Origin: Phragmitibacter flavus
GTDB lineage: Bacteria > Verrucomicrobiota > Verrucomicrobiia > Verrucomicrobiales > Verrucomicrobiaceae
Direction of reading: 5' to 3'
Assembly: GCF_005780165.1 (NCBI RefSeq)
Contig: NZ_VAUV01000003.1
Location: 310,001-374,000 of the forward strand
Length of the DNA stretch: 64,000 nucleotides
Shown piece after piece: positions 8,781-17,030 of this stretch; the stretch's first letter is position 1, and each line of letters opens with the position of its first letter. The translations under genes were made by a program, and so were the position numbers. The notes beneath the pieces were generated by a model. It had not been told where the DNA came from. It ran no database searches and saw nothing but the letters and a program-made list of their open reading frames with translations.

Positions 8781-10289
8781 TCAAACGCCATCCACAAAAC
8801 GCTTCTTCAAATGCGCCAGATAGGGGGCCGTATCCGTCGCCTTGCCGGTCGCTGCGATCATCAAATCCTTCGGCGACAGGACTGAACCCGCCGCGTGGAC
8901 ATTCGTCTGAAGCCACTTCAACAGCGGTGCATACTCCGCATTGGCAACGGCTTTTTTGATGCCTGCGTTTTTAACCGCCGCTTTGAAAAGCTGCGCTGCA
9001 TTGAGATTACCCAAGGTATAGGTCGGAAAATAACCGAAGCCGCCCATCGACCAATGAATGTCCTGCAAACATCCGCGCGCATCATCCGGCGGCGTGCGTC
9101 CGAAGCTGGATTCAAACTCGGCATTCCACGCATCCGGCACCTCAGACACCTTCAGCGTGCCGTTGAAAAGTTTCCGCTCAATCGCAAAACGCAGCATGAT
9201 GTGCAGGTCATAAGTCGCCTCATCGGCCTCCACCCGGATGAACGAAAATTCCGCGCGGTTCACGCCGAGAAGGAATTGCTCCAAAGTCAGCTTCTTCAAA
9301 TGCGGAAACAGCGATTGAGCCCTTGGAAACCAGCGCTCCCAAAACGCGCGCGAACGTCCCACATGATTCTCCCAAAAGCGCGACTGCGATTCGTGAATGC
9401 CCAGTGATACCGCCGTGCCGGAGGGCAACCCCCACTCCTCTTCAGGCAGCCCTTGCTCATACATGCCATGTCCGGCCTCGTGCAGAACGCCGAAAAGGGA
9501 CGAAAGAAAATCACGCTCATCATAGCGGGTCGTCAACCGCACATCACCAGGTCCGAATCCCGAACAAAACGGATGCGTGGTGGTATCAATGCGACCCGCA
9601 TCGAAATCAAAACCCACGGACTCCGCCACTTCGCGATTCAACTGCTGCTGTTTGGCAATCGGACACGAACCCAGCAACGCTTTCATCGGTGGCGCTTCCC
9701 GTTCCGACCGCTCAACCGCCGCCCTGGCAATCTTTACCAGCGACGGACGCAATGAATTGAACAATGCCTCCACATCGTTCGCCGTGATGTCGCGTTCGTG
9801 CTCGTCCAACAGCACATCAAACGGCTCCGCCCCGTCGCTGATGCGACCCGCCATCTCGCGTGAAATTTCCACCAACTTCTGCAAGTGCGGTGCAAACCCT
9901 GCGAAATCCGATTCACCACGCGCCTTCGCCCAAGCCGCCTGACCCAGCGAGATCGCCGCACTTTGCTGCTCCACCAATCGCTTTGGAATGCGCACCGCCC
10001 GATCCACCTTCCAGCGAAACAACTTCACATTGGCTTTCGCGACGGAATGCTCCTCCGCCACCGACACCTCATCTTCCGCCTTTTCCAGCAACCCCTGAAA
10101 CCGTTTTGAAGTCAGTCGTTCGTGAGCAAGTCCGCTCAAATGCGCAAGAATGCGGGAGCGATGCGTGATGCCCTTGGGCGGCATGTAGGTTTCCTGATCC
10201 CAACCCAAAACATGGGTCGCTCCATTCACCAGGGCGACATCACGCGCCGCCTGACACAATTGATCATACGAGGAAAGAACCAAAGCCAT
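8781..10289 (-). CDS. M32 family metallocarboxypeptidase (carboxypeptidase Taq)
   Basis: Enzymes of this family are zinc-dependent, cytosolic carboxypeptidases that trim C-terminal residues from peptides. The 502 residues match the usual family length of about 500. The HEAGH zinc motif (HExxH) is near residue 268, followed by GMYEQGLP, then SLGIHESQSRFWEN with the third-ligand glutamate; a DxRxxT-type DVRLTTRYDE segment is just upstream. There is no signal peptide. The gene stands alone on the minus strand between the membrane protein gene and rlpA-like gene. The ATG at 10289 gives the expected N-terminal helix. Confidence 0.95.
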   Translation of the reverse strand: MALVLSSYDQLCQAARDVALVNGATHVLGWDQETYMPPKGITHRSRILAHLSGLAHERLTSKRFQGLLEKAEDEVSVAEEHSVAKANVKLFRWKVDRAVRIPKRLVEQQSAAISLGQAAWAKARGESDFAGFAPHLQKLVEISREMAGRISDGAEPFDVLLDEHERDITANDVEALFNSLRPSLVKIARAAVERSEREAPPMKALLGSCPIAKQQQLNREVAESVGFDFDAGRIDTTTHPFCSGFGPGDVRLTTRYDERDFLSSLFGVLHEAGHGMYEQGLPEEEWGLPSGTAVSLGIHESQSRFWENHVGRSRAFWERWFPRAQSLFPHLKKLTLEQFLLGVNRAEFSFIRVEADEATYDLHIMLRFAIERKLFNGTLKVSEVPDAWNAEFESSFGRTPPDDARGCLQDIHWSMGGFGYFPTYTLGNLNAAQLFKAAVKNAGIKKAVANAEYAPLLKWLQTNVHAAGSVLSPKDLMIAATGKATDTAPYLAHLKKRFVDGV

Positions 10290-10363
10290 GACTGAATGGT
10301 GAGCCCTCGCGCCTCAACATGCAAGCATCAGACACGGCAAAACCAAACTCGAACCAAGTCCAC

Positions 10364-10909
10364 CTAGCGCCCCGAAGCCAGACGGCGATAGGCAAGCTTC
10401 TTGGAAAACGAGTCATCCGATTTTGGCTCGGGTGCGGTCTCCGTTTTCGATTCCTCTTCTTTCTTGGCCTCCGGTGCCACCGGCGTCACTGCGACCGGTT
10501 GATCCTTTGGCAGCACCGTCACCTCCACCGCGACCACGCCCGCATTGGTCATGCGCAATTCCCTCGCCGCACGGGTTGATACGTCAATGATGCGCCCTTT
10601 CACATAAGGGCCGCGATTGTTGATTCGCAGCGTTACCTCGCGGCCATTGCGCAAATTTTTCACCAGGACCTTGGTGCCAAACCGCAACGTCGGATGTGCC
10701 GCCGTCAGCGTGTTCTGATCGTAGATTTCGCCGTTTGCCGTTTTTCGACCATGCCAGTAGCCTCCGTAAAATGATGCCTTGCCGCGATACACACTGGAAT
10801 CGGCGGAGGTTGCCTGAAGGGTGGTTGATTTTCCGCTGATCAAAAACAAGCCAATGGTGGCGAGGAGAACGGAAGTGAAGCGTGGAGTCGGGCGAATCAG
10901 TATAAGCAT
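10364..10909 (-). CDS. RlpA-like septal ring lytic transglycosylase family protein
   Basis: RlpA proteins are periplasmic or outer-membrane double-psi beta-barrel enzymes that cleave denuded peptidoglycan. The 181-residue protein has an N-terminal hydrophobic segment (about residues 11-25) as an export signal; no clear lipobox is seen. The barrel runs from ASFYGGYWHGRKTANGE to about residue 133. The catalytic glutamate is E61 and the conserved histidine H72, but the usual RINDRGP aspartate is asparagine (N98). The C-terminus is a charged Lys/Glu linker and it has no SPOR domain. I chose the ATG at 10909 over one 48 bases upstream because the export signal then lies at the N-terminus. Confidence 0.85.
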   Translation of the reverse strand: MLILIRPTPRFTSVLLATIGLFLISGKSTTLQATSADSSVYRGKASFYGGYWHGRKTANGEIYDQNTLTAAHPTLRFGTKVLVKNLRNGREVTLRINNRGPYVKGRIIDVSTRAARELRMTNAGVVAVEVTVLPKDQPVAVTPVAPEAKKEEESKTETAPEPKSDDSFSKKLAYRRLASGR

Positions 10910-11164
10910 GTCACTATCAAGGGATTTCGTGCAAATCGGGCAAGAAGCCTGCCGCACTCCGACCAGCTTGGCAACCCTGAAACGACTTTTGCATACCCCA
11001 AAAAACGGCCTTGCTTCACCTCAGATGCCCACCCAATACTCATTTTGAACGACTAACGGGCATCAATTCCCCTTTTACATCCGGGTAATATTCTATCGAA
11101 AATACCCCTCTTCATAGTCGTTTCGCGTCTAAATTTGGCGTTTTTATCGCCTAAAACATGGAAA

Positions 11165-11224
11165 GTAGAAGGCCCGTCCCGGGCCTTACCATCATTCATT
11201 CAAGGCTCGGGACGAGCCTTCTAC
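11165..11224. repeat. 23-bp inverted repeat, dispersed-repeat or terminator-like hairpin
   Basis: The left arm is 11165-11187 and the right arm 11202-11224, separated by 14 bases. The arms pair over 23 positions with only G-T type exceptions, and the core is a GTCCCGGG/CTCGGGAC palindrome. It lies just downstream of the minus-strand HIT gene, where it could act as a transcript end, although no long U run follows. The compound palindrome suggests a REP-like dispersed element. The rest of the 10910-11235 gap holds AT-richer sequence with no gene that I can see. Confidence 0.7.
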
Positions 11225-11235
11225 TCTCTTTCCCC

Positions 11236-11580
11236 TCAACCCGGCGGCCACCCCAACTCTCTCCCGGCCAGCAAATGCACATGCAAATGCGGCACCGATT
11301 CCCCGGCGTCGCGGCCATGATTGATCACCAGACGAAATCCTTTACTCGTCTCACTCACTCCCAATTGCTGCGCAATCTTCCCTGCTGCGACCATCAACGC
11401 CCCAAGCGTCGACTGATCACTTTCTACCGCTTCTCCCACCCTCGGGATCACCCGCTTGGGCACAATCAACACATGAATCGGAGCCTGCGGATTCACATCG
11501 TTGAACGCCGCCACCAGGTCATCCTGATAAATGATTTTCGCAGGAATCTCACCCGCGATGATTTTCTCAAAAATCGTCAT
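11236..11580 (-). CDS. HIT family nucleotide-binding protein (HinT-like)
   Basis: HinT-type proteins are cytosolic purine nucleoside phosphoramidate hydrolases. The 114-residue length is typical. The histidine triad is H98-L-H100-V-H102 followed by LLAGRELGWPPG, the standard C-terminal signature. The N-terminal TIFEKIIAGEIPAKI and the central HVLIVPK segments also match the family. The ATG at 11580 is the natural start. It is divergent from the LuxR-type regulator gene, with 98 bases between the two starts. The physiological substrate in this organism is unknown. Confidence 0.95.
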   Translation of the reverse strand: MTIFEKIIAGEIPAKIIYQDDLVAAFNDVNPQAPIHVLIVPKRVIPRVGEAVESDQSTLGALMVAAGKIAQQLGVSETSKGFRLVINHGRDAGESVPHLHVHLLAGRELGWPPG

Positions 11581-11678
11581 GTCTCCATCTCAGCACGGGA
11601 AGCCCTCCAAGGCAACTTCCGGAACCAACACGTTTGCCTTGCTTGCGCCACCCAATCTCCCCGGATTACCAACTACCC

Positions 11679-12488
11679 ATGGCCAGACTCAGCGCCAAAA
11701 TGCTCCACGGCCTTCTGGAAGCCACCCGCATCATCCACGATCACGAACATGGCACGTTTCATGACCGGCTGTTCCGCGCCTTGGACCTGGTCTACTCCGA
11801 TTCCGTCTACGCCCTCGAACTCTACGGTCGCGGCAACTCTTACTCCGCCGAAACCAACGTCCCCTTCGACCCTGCGCACAAACTTGAGATCCTCAACCGC
11901 ACCAACGAACTGGTGCAACTTCAAAGTCCCATGTTCCAGCGCCTCGCCGCCGGCGAAACTCAGCCCATGCGCCTGAGCGACTTCATCAGCCTGCGCGAAC
12001 TGCGCAGAACCGACCTCTACCAGGAAATCTTCCGTCCCGTCGGCATCACCCGTCAGATCGGCATCCCCATCCGCTCCTCCTACTGCCTCGGCGGACTCAC
12101 CATCAACCGCGATCATCGCGATTTCACCGTTGAAGACCACCTCGTCGCCTCACTGCTCGCCCCGCAAATCGCCACCGCTTTTGAAACTGACACTCTCCTC
12201 AAAAGTCTCACCCCCGCCATCCAGCGCAACCAGTCGACTGACCTCGCCCAACTGCGCCGACTCGGTCTCACCCGTCGCGAAGCCGAAATCTTTCTCTGGA
12301 TGATCGAAGGAAAACGCGATGGAGAAATCGCCATCATCCTCAGTATCAGCGTCCGCACCGTCAACAAACACGTCGGAACCATCCTTGCCAAACTCAACGC
12401 CGAGACCCGCACCGCTGCCGTCGCCACCGTCTTGAACCAGGAAATCCTGCATTCATCAGACGCTGGCCCTTTATTACGGAACCCTTAA
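11679..12488 (+). CDS. LuxR family transcriptional regulator with N-terminal GAF-like domain
   Basis: This 269-residue protein should bind DNA through a C-terminal LuxR/FixJ helix-turn-helix in roughly the last 70 residues: LGLTRREAEIFLWM, then ISVRTVNKHVGTILAKL. The N-terminal 180 residues look like a GAF-type sensor fold but lack a recognisable ligand motif, and there is no receiver-domain aspartate pattern. I chose the ATG at 11679, which drops 15 proline-rich residues predicted upstream. It stands between the HIT gene and rpmH; its targets cannot be inferred. Autoinducer binding is not suggested by the sequence. Confidence 0.82.
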   Translation: MARLSAKMLHGLLEATRIIHDHEHGTFHDRLFRALDLVYSDSVYALELYGRGNSYSAETNVPFDPAHKLEILNRTNELVQLQSPMFQRLAAGETQPMRLSDFISLRELRRTDLYQEIFRPVGITRQIGIPIRSSYCLGGLTINRDHRDFTVEDHLVASLLAPQIATAFETDTLLKSLTPAIQRNQSTDLAQLRRLGLTRREAEIFLWMIEGKRDGEIAIILSISVRTVNKHVGTILAKLNAETRTAAVATVLNQEILHSSDAGPLLRNP

Positions 12489-12536
12489 CTACCGCGACGT
12501 CCGCCAGCCTTCCTCTTGAGAACCTTCACTTGGCAT

Positions 12537-12564
12537 TTGACAACCATTCCCTTCCCGGTAATTT
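12537..12564 (+). promoter_or_regulatory. Sigma70-type promoter upstream of rpmH
   Basis: A consensus TTGACA at 12537-12542 is followed by 16 bases and TAATTT at 12559-12564, about 70 bases upstream of the rpmH start. This is the best promoter match in the region and would serve the rpmH-rnpA-yidD-yidC-khpB block. I saw no DnaA boxes here. Confidence 0.6.
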
Positions 12565-12631
12565 ACCCGCCCCTCTGAAACTGCCTGCGTCTTTCTACCG
12601 GGCCCTTGCAACTCTTTAATCCACCGTCACC

Positions 12632-12835
12632 ATGCCTAAACGCACCTATCAACCCTCCAAGCGCACCCGCAAGCAGCAGTTCGGTTTCCGCGTTCGCACC
12701 AAGACCGTCAACGGTCGCGCCATCCTTGCCCGCCGTCGTAAAGCAGGTCGCAAGCGTCTCCTTCCTAAAGGCGTTGAAGTCCACTTCAAGCGCCACACCC
12801 ATCAGCACAACACCAGCGGTCGCCCGACTTACTAA
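12632..12835 (+). CDS. rpmH: 50S ribosomal protein L34, with C-terminal extension
   Basis: L34 is a small basic protein of the large ribosomal subunit. The first ~45 residues match L34 ([20 protein letters not shown], then [11 protein letters not shown]). The protein is 67 residues, about 20 longer than the usual 44-47, with a His-rich tail [20 protein letters not shown]. It is followed by rnpA after 45 bases, the classical rpmH-rnpA order, and preceded by a strong promoter. The tail continues in frame to a clear stop, so it is unlikely to be a sequencing slip. Confidence 0.96.
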   Translation: MPKRTYQPSKRTRKQQFGFRVRTKTVNGRAILARRRKAGRKRLLPKGVEVHFKRHTHQHNTSGRPTY

Positions 12836-12880
12836 GTCAGCCACCGGGTTCCTGCCCGGGCAAGAATCCTCGCGTCACGC

Positions 12881-13276
12881 ATGGGTCTGCCCACCTCCAG
12901 TCGGCTGAGGTCCACCACGGAATTCAGCCTTGTGCGCACCAAGGGAACCTCGTTCCCTGCCCGATTCCTGGTTTTCAGCGTGCTGAAACTCGACGAACCC
13001 GACACGCCCACGCGTTTCGGGTTCATTACTTCCAAAAAGGTGGGCGGAGCCGTGCAACGCGTTCGTTTGCGCCGCCAATTTCGCGAAATCGCCCGCCTCA
13101 ATCCCCTCAAAAGCGGCTACTGGATTGTCACCATCGCCCGCTGGCGCGCTCCCCAGGCCAGTTTCGAAGAACTGAAACAAGACTGGCTCAAAGCCGCCCG
13201 TCGAGCCCGTGTCCTTGCCCCGGCACCCGCAGCGGAATCCCCACCCGCCACTTCGTCGTCGTCGTCATCATCATGA
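12881..13276 (+). CDS. rnpA: Ribonuclease P protein component
   Basis: RnpA assists the RNase P RNA in removing tRNA 5' leaders. The 131-residue protein has [29 protein letters not shown] and the basic helix [10 protein letters not shown]. The family RNR signature appears as RVR. The last residues are a run of seven serines encoded by a TCG/TCA trinucleotide repeat. The stop overlaps the yidD start (ATGA at 13273-13276), which indicates translational coupling. The position between rpmH and yidD is the conserved bacterial order. Confidence 0.93.
   Translation: MGLPTSSRLRSTTEFSLVRTKGTSFPARFLVFSVLKLDEPDTPTRFGFITSKKVGGAVQRVRLRRQFREIARLNPLKSGYWIVTIARWRAPQASFEELKQDWLKAARRARVLAPAPAAESPPATSSSSSSS
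13252..13275 (+). repeat. TCG/TCA trinucleotide microsatellite at the rnpA-yidD overlap
   Basis: Consecutive tcg and tca triplets encode the serine tail of RnpA and run into the overlapping yidD ATG. Length changes would be in frame and would only alter the tail. Confidence 0.75.
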
Positions 13277-13605
13277 AGACTGTCGTTCGCATCCTTATCC
13301 GTGGCTACCAGTGGGTGATCTCACCCGTCATCCACTTCATTGGTGGACCCGGCACCGGCTGCCGCTTCACCCCCACCTGTTCCCAATATTTTCTCGAAGC
13401 CGTCGAAATCCACGGATTTTTTCGCGGCACCTGGCTCGGCGTCTACCGCATTCTGCGCTGTAATCCGTGGGGCGGAACCGGTCACGACCCCGTCCCTCCT
13501 GCGCGTGACGATCACAACACCACTGCGCATTGCACTTGCGAATCGTCTGCTTCTGGCCACAAGTCTCCTCCCGCCGATTCGCCCCCCGACCCCGGCAACC
13601 CTTAG
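13273..13605 (+). CDS. yidD: Membrane protein insertion efficiency factor YidD
   Basis: YidD is a small membrane-associated protein that supports YidC-dependent insertion. The family core is fully present: [31 protein letters not shown], then [24 protein letters not shown] with [10 protein letters not shown]. At 110 residues it is longer than the usual 70-85 because of a Ser/Pro-rich tail with a CTC motif. It overlaps rnpA by four bases and is followed by yidC after 46 bases, as in most bacteria. Confidence 0.95.
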   Translation: MKTVVRILIRGYQWVISPVIHFIGGPGTGCRFTPTCSQYFLEAVEIHGFFRGTWLGVYRILRCNPWGGTGHDPVPPARDDHNTTAHCTCESSASGHKSPPADSPPDPGNP

Positions 13606-13651
13606 TTCAGTTAGTCAGTCACTCCCATACCCACCGCCCTCTTTTAATTTC

Positions 13652-15529
13652 ATGGATCGCAAAGCTTGGATAGTCATCACACTCTGTGCCATCGGCATGG
13701 TCCTCAACGGTTGGTGGATGATCAAACACCCACCGCCACAGCCAGCCCCGGCACCAAACCCGCCCGCCGCTGCGACCGCCACCCCTGCGGCCGGCACCAC
13801 CCCTGCAACCGCAGCAACTCCCGGTGCTCCTGTCGCCGGAACCCCTGCTGACACTGCCGCTCCCGCAGCCGCTGTCGAAGAAAAAGTCGTCCTCACCAAC
13901 GACAAAGTCGCCTACACCTTCACCACCAAAGGCGGCGGTATCTTGTTGGCCGAACTCCACGACATCAAGGAGACCGTCACCATCAACACCGTCGGCAAAG
14001 CCGCCATCGGCTCCTTCGGCAGCGAGGCCAAGGTCTATGACGACCTCTTCTATCGCATCGTCGACAAGTCCGACAAACACATCGTCTTCGAAGCCACCAG
14101 CCCGGATCAAGTCGTCATCCGCAAGGAATACCGCTTCACCGAAGGCCCTGGCAGCAACGATCACCTGATTCATTTCCAGATTCACCTCGACAACAAAGGC
14201 CCCACCAAACACAGCCGCGACAACTACTACCTCTACACCGGTGCCGCCGCCTCCCTGCGCCCGGATGAGGTCGAACTCCCCGCCTACGTCTGGAACAATG
14301 CCGGCAGTTCCGACTACTTCGCGACCAGCAAGTTTCGCGACGGACCTAATTTCATCGGCATGGGTGGCCCCATCACCCAGCTTCCCCATCAAGCCTTCGA
14401 CCGCCTGCGCTGGGCCGGCGTCATGAGCCGCTTCTACGCCACCCTCATCACTACCAAGGACGATCAACCCGCCAAAGTCTGGGGCGAACGTTTTCTTGTC
14501 GACCACTCCAAGGACGAATTTGCCACCAATGCCAAATCCGCCACCGACTACGCCATCCACGGCGGCGTCAGCCTTCCTCCCATCGACCTCGAACCCGGTG
14601 CCTCCAAGTCCTATGACTTCCGCATCTACATCGGTGCCAAAATTTTCCATGATCTGAAGAAGATCGATCTCGACGGCGGCAAAGAAGGCCCACCCGACCG
14701 CCAGATGCGTCAGGTCATGTTCTACGGCATGTTCTCCGTCATCAGCCGCATCCTCGTCGGCGGTCTGCGCACTTTCCACGACTGGACCGGCAACTGGGGC
14801 GTCGCCATCATCCTCCTCACCATCTGCGTGCGCACCGTGCTCTGGCCCGTCCAGGCCCGCTCCAACCGCACCATGAAACGCATGGGCCTTCTCTCCCCCA
14901 AGCTCAAGGAGCTTCAGGAAAAATACAAGGACGAGCCGCAGAAGATCAATACCGAAATGATGAAGCTCTACCGCGAGTATGGCGTCAATCCCCTCGGCGG
15001 ATGTCTCCCCCTGCTCATCCAGATCCCCATCTTTTTCGGCTTCTACGCCGTGCTTCGTTTCGCCGCCGAACTGCGCAGCCAGGACTTCCTCTGGGTCAAA
15101 GATTTGTCGCTGCCCGACACCATCCACACCCTGCATTTTGGAACCTCCATTCCCTTCATCGGCGACCACTTCAACATCAATCCCCTGCCATTGATCATGG
15201 GCATCACCATGTTCCTGCAGATGAAGCTCACCCCGCAACCGGCCAGCGCGGACAAGATGCAGCAGCGCATCTTTCTGCTCATGCCCTTCATCTTTCTGAT
15301 CTTCTGCTACGGCTTCGCCTCCGCCCTCGCCCTTTACTGGAGCGCCCAAAACGTCTACAGCATCTTCCAGGCACAAATCAGCCGCCTCTGGCAGACCGAT
15401 CCCGTGCTTGAAAAAGTCGCTCCAGCGGACAATAGTTCCAGCAGCGGTTCCTCCTCGACTACGAAGAAGAAATCCGGCCCACCCCGTCTCGGCGGCGGCG
15501 GCACCAATTCCGCGAAAAAGCGCAAATAA
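13652..15529 (+). CDS. yidC: Membrane protein insertase YidC/Oxa1
   Basis: YidC inserts and folds inner-membrane proteins, alone or with SecYEG. The 625-residue protein begins with one membrane helix (MDRKAWIVITLCAIG), then an Ala/Pro-rich linker and a large periplasmic domain to about residue 345. The insertase core starts near WTGNWGVAIILLTICVRTVLWP with the conserved intramembrane arginine, and runs through NPLGGCLPLLIQIPIFFGFY to the YWSAQNVYSIFQ segment. The C-terminus is Ser/Lys-rich and basic, as for ribosome contact. I chose the ATG at 13652; the open frame upstream overlaps yidD and is not coding. The length and two-part build are those of Gram-negative YidC. Confidence 0.97.
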   Translation: MDRKAWIVITLCAIGMVLNGWWMIKHPPPQPAPAPNPPAAATATPAAGTTPATAATPGAPVAGTPADTAAPAAAVEEKVVLTNDKVAYTFTTKGGGILLAELHDIKETVTINTVGKAAIGSFGSEAKVYDDLFYRIVDKSDKHIVFEATSPDQVVIRKEYRFTEGPGSNDHLIHFQIHLDNKGPTKHSRDNYYLYTGAAASLRPDEVELPAYVWNNAGSSDYFATSKFRDGPNFIGMGGPITQLPHQAFDRLRWAGVMSRFYATLITTKDDQPAKVWGERFLVDHSKDEFATNAKSATDYAIHGGVSLPPIDLEPGASKSYDFRIYIGAKIFHDLKKIDLDGGKEGPPDRQMRQVMFYGMFSVISRILVGGLRTFHDWTGNWGVAIILLTICVRTVLWPVQARSNRTMKRMGLLSPKLKELQEKYKDEPQKINTEMMKLYREYGVNPLGGCLPLLIQIPIFFGFYAVLRFAAELRSQDFLWVKDLSLPDTIHTLHFGTSIPFIGDHFNINPLPLIMGITMFLQMKLTPQPASADKMQQRIFLLMPFIFLIFCYGFASALALYWSAQNVYSIFQAQISRLWQTDPVLEKVAPADNSSSSGSSSTTKKKSGPPRLGGGGTNSAKKRK

Positions 15530-15545
15530 ATGATCGGATGAAAAA

Positions 15546-15998
15546 ATGACCCCTCTCGAACACGCCCGACAAATCCTCGACACCCTCCTCGGGCATCTTG
15601 GATTCGTCGTGCAAATCGAAGAGGAACAGGCTCCCGAAGGTCCCACGCTTCAAATCCTCACCGAGCAATCCGACCTGCTGATCGGTCGTCGCGGTGAGGT
15701 GCTTGACGACATCCAATACCTCGTCAACCGCATCCTCCAGCGTCGCGACCCGCAGGCCCCACGAATCCGCGTCGACGTCGAATACTTCCGCACCATGCGT
15801 GAGGACCGCATGCTGGCCAAGGTCAACGAACTCGCCGACCGCGTCCGCAGCACCGGCCAGCCCCAAGTCCTCAACCCCATGAACAGTTATTACCGTCGCC
15901 TCGTTCACAACCTGTTCCTCCAGGACCCTCAAGTCGCTAGTGAGAGCGAAAAAGGCGACGACCGCTTCAAGCGCATCACCCTCAAGCGCCGGAAGTAG
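15546..15998 (+). CDS. khpB: KH and R3H domain RNA-binding protein (KhpB/Jag-like)
   Basis: KhpB/Jag is a cytosolic RNA-binding protein commonly encoded next to yidC. The 150 residues contain a KH-like region with LLIGRRGEVLDDIQYLVN (the GxxG loop) and a C-terminal R3H motif in NSYYRRLVHNLF. The N-terminal Jag domain found in Firmicutes is missing, so this is the short form. It begins 16 bases after yidC and is almost certainly cotranscribed. Confidence 0.9.
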   Translation: MTPLEHARQILDTLLGHLGFVVQIEEEQAPEGPTLQILTEQSDLLIGRRGEVLDDIQYLVNRILQRRDPQAPRIRVDVEYFRTMREDRMLAKVNELADRVRSTGQPQVLNPMNSYYRRLVHNLFLQDPQVASESEKGDDRFKRITLKRRK

Positions 15999-16003
15999 AA
16001 AAT

Positions 16004-16032
16004 TTTGGAGTGCGGCGATTTTCGCCGCTTTC
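16004..16032 (+). repeat. Dispersed GC-rich hairpin element downstream of khpB
   Basis: A 7-bp stem GCGGCGA / TCGCCGC with a three-base loop lies at 16012-16028, inside a sequence tttggagtgcggcg... that resembles the arms of the inverted repeat at 46311-46431. It may act as a weak transcript end after khpB. The remaining bases up to rpoZ hold no gene I can support. Confidence 0.5.
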
Positions 16033-16203
16033 CCAACGCTCTCTTCCCACCAACCCGCTCTCATTTCACATCGCGGCCTCTCTCCCCCATCTACTTCGGT
16101 AATGTCGACCCCGACACTTTCCCTTGCAAATTTCCCGTCCCCCGTTATCTTCCATGCTCCCCTCGTCCCACCCAGCCCCGGGGAACGTTTTCCACTGCCA
16201 CTT

Positions 16204-16416
16204 ATGAAATCCGAACTCGTCGACAGAGCCGCCCTAATCATCACGGATCCTCCAATCCTCATCAACATGGTTTCCAAGCGCGTGCGCCAGCTCAACATGG
16301 GCCGCCCTGCCCTCGTCGAACGCCGTCCCGGCATGCGTGAAGCCGACGTCGCCCTCACCGAAATCATCGAAGGCAAAATCAGAGCCGAGTTTCTTTCGGA
16401 CATCGAACCTGCTTAA
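16204..16416 (+). CDS. rpoZ: DNA-directed RNA polymerase omega subunit
   Basis: Omega helps fold beta-prime and assembles with RNA polymerase. The 70-residue protein contains the family core: INMVSKRVRQLNMGRPALVE, then DVALTEIIEGKI. I chose the ATG at 16204; the longer open frame upstream has no omega similarity. The gene lies between khpB and smpB on the same strand. The match is short but the RP...DVALxEIxEGKI pattern is specific. Confidence 0.87.
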   Translation: MKSELVDRAALIITDPPILINMVSKRVRQLNMGRPALVERRPGMREADVALTEIIEGKIRAEFLSDIEPA

Positions 16417-16467
16417 TCGCGCTCGAGTTCGCTTTTTGCGGTTCTTTGCCAAACCTTCCCTCTCACC

Positions 16468-16929
16468 GTGGCCGACATAGCCTCCAACCGCAAGGCGGGC
16501 CGCGACTACCATTTCCTCGAAAAATACGAGGCTGGCATCGCCCTCAAGGGCACCGAAGTCAAATCCATCCGGCTTGGCTTCATGAACCTCAACGACGCCT
16601 TTGCCCGCGTTGATCGAGGTCAGGCATTTCTCTACAACTGCGACATTCGTCCCTACGAACGCGCCAGCCACGAACAGCACGAAGCCCGCGCCCCACGTCG
16701 CCTGCTCCTGCACAAAAAGGAGATCTTCAAACTCCTCGCCGCCACCCAGCAAAAAGGCCTAACCCTCGTCGCCACCCGCGCCTACTGGAAAAATAAGAAG
16801 GTCAAAGTGGAAATCATCGTCGGTCGCGGCAAGACCCACGGCGACCAGCGCCAGGATCTCAAAGACCGCGTCGAAACCCGCGAAGCCGCCCGTGAAATGG
16901 CCCGGTTCAACGAACGCAAAGGTCACTAA
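16468..16929 (+). CDS. smpB: SsrA-binding protein SmpB
   Basis: SmpB binds tmRNA and delivers it to stalled ribosomes for trans-translation. At 153 residues it has the standard length. Motifs are NRKAGRDYHFLEKYEAGIALKGTEVKSIR, the CDIRPYERASHEQHEARAPRRLLLHKKEI block, then VKVEIIVGRGKTHGDQRQDLK; the tail is basic. The start codon is GTG at 16468. The ssrA gene itself was not found in the window. Confidence 0.97.
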   Translation: MADIASNRKAGRDYHFLEKYEAGIALKGTEVKSIRLGFMNLNDAFARVDRGQAFLYNCDIRPYERASHEQHEARAPRRLLLHKKEIFKLLAATQQKGLTLVATRAYWKNKKVKVEIIVGRGKTHGDQRQDLKDRVETREAAREMARFNERKGH

Positions 16930-16987
16930 CAAGGGAACACCTTCTGGAGAAAAGGAGCGCCCACAACCACGACCTGGTTGGTCGCTC

Positions 16988-17020
16988 ACTTCCGACTTCC
17001 GACTTCCGACTTCCGACTTC
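16988..17020. repeat. 7-bp tandem repeat (acttccg, about 4.5 copies)
   Basis: Four exact acttccg units and a partial one sit between the convergent ends of smpB and the symporter gene. An imperfect stem at 16955-16987 (gagcg...cgctc) precedes it and may end smpB transcription. Confidence 0.85.
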
Positions 17021-17030
17021 GAAGTCCCCC

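Noticed and set aside
12489-12631. Replication origin next to rpmH
   Set aside because: No DnaA-box-like sequences, AT-rich unwinding region or dnaA/dnaN genes were seen; only a promoter is supported.
13619-15646. 675-codon open frame antisense to yidC
   Set aside because: Shadow of yidC in C-rich sequence; composition is Gly/Val/Asp-rich filler and no domain is seen.
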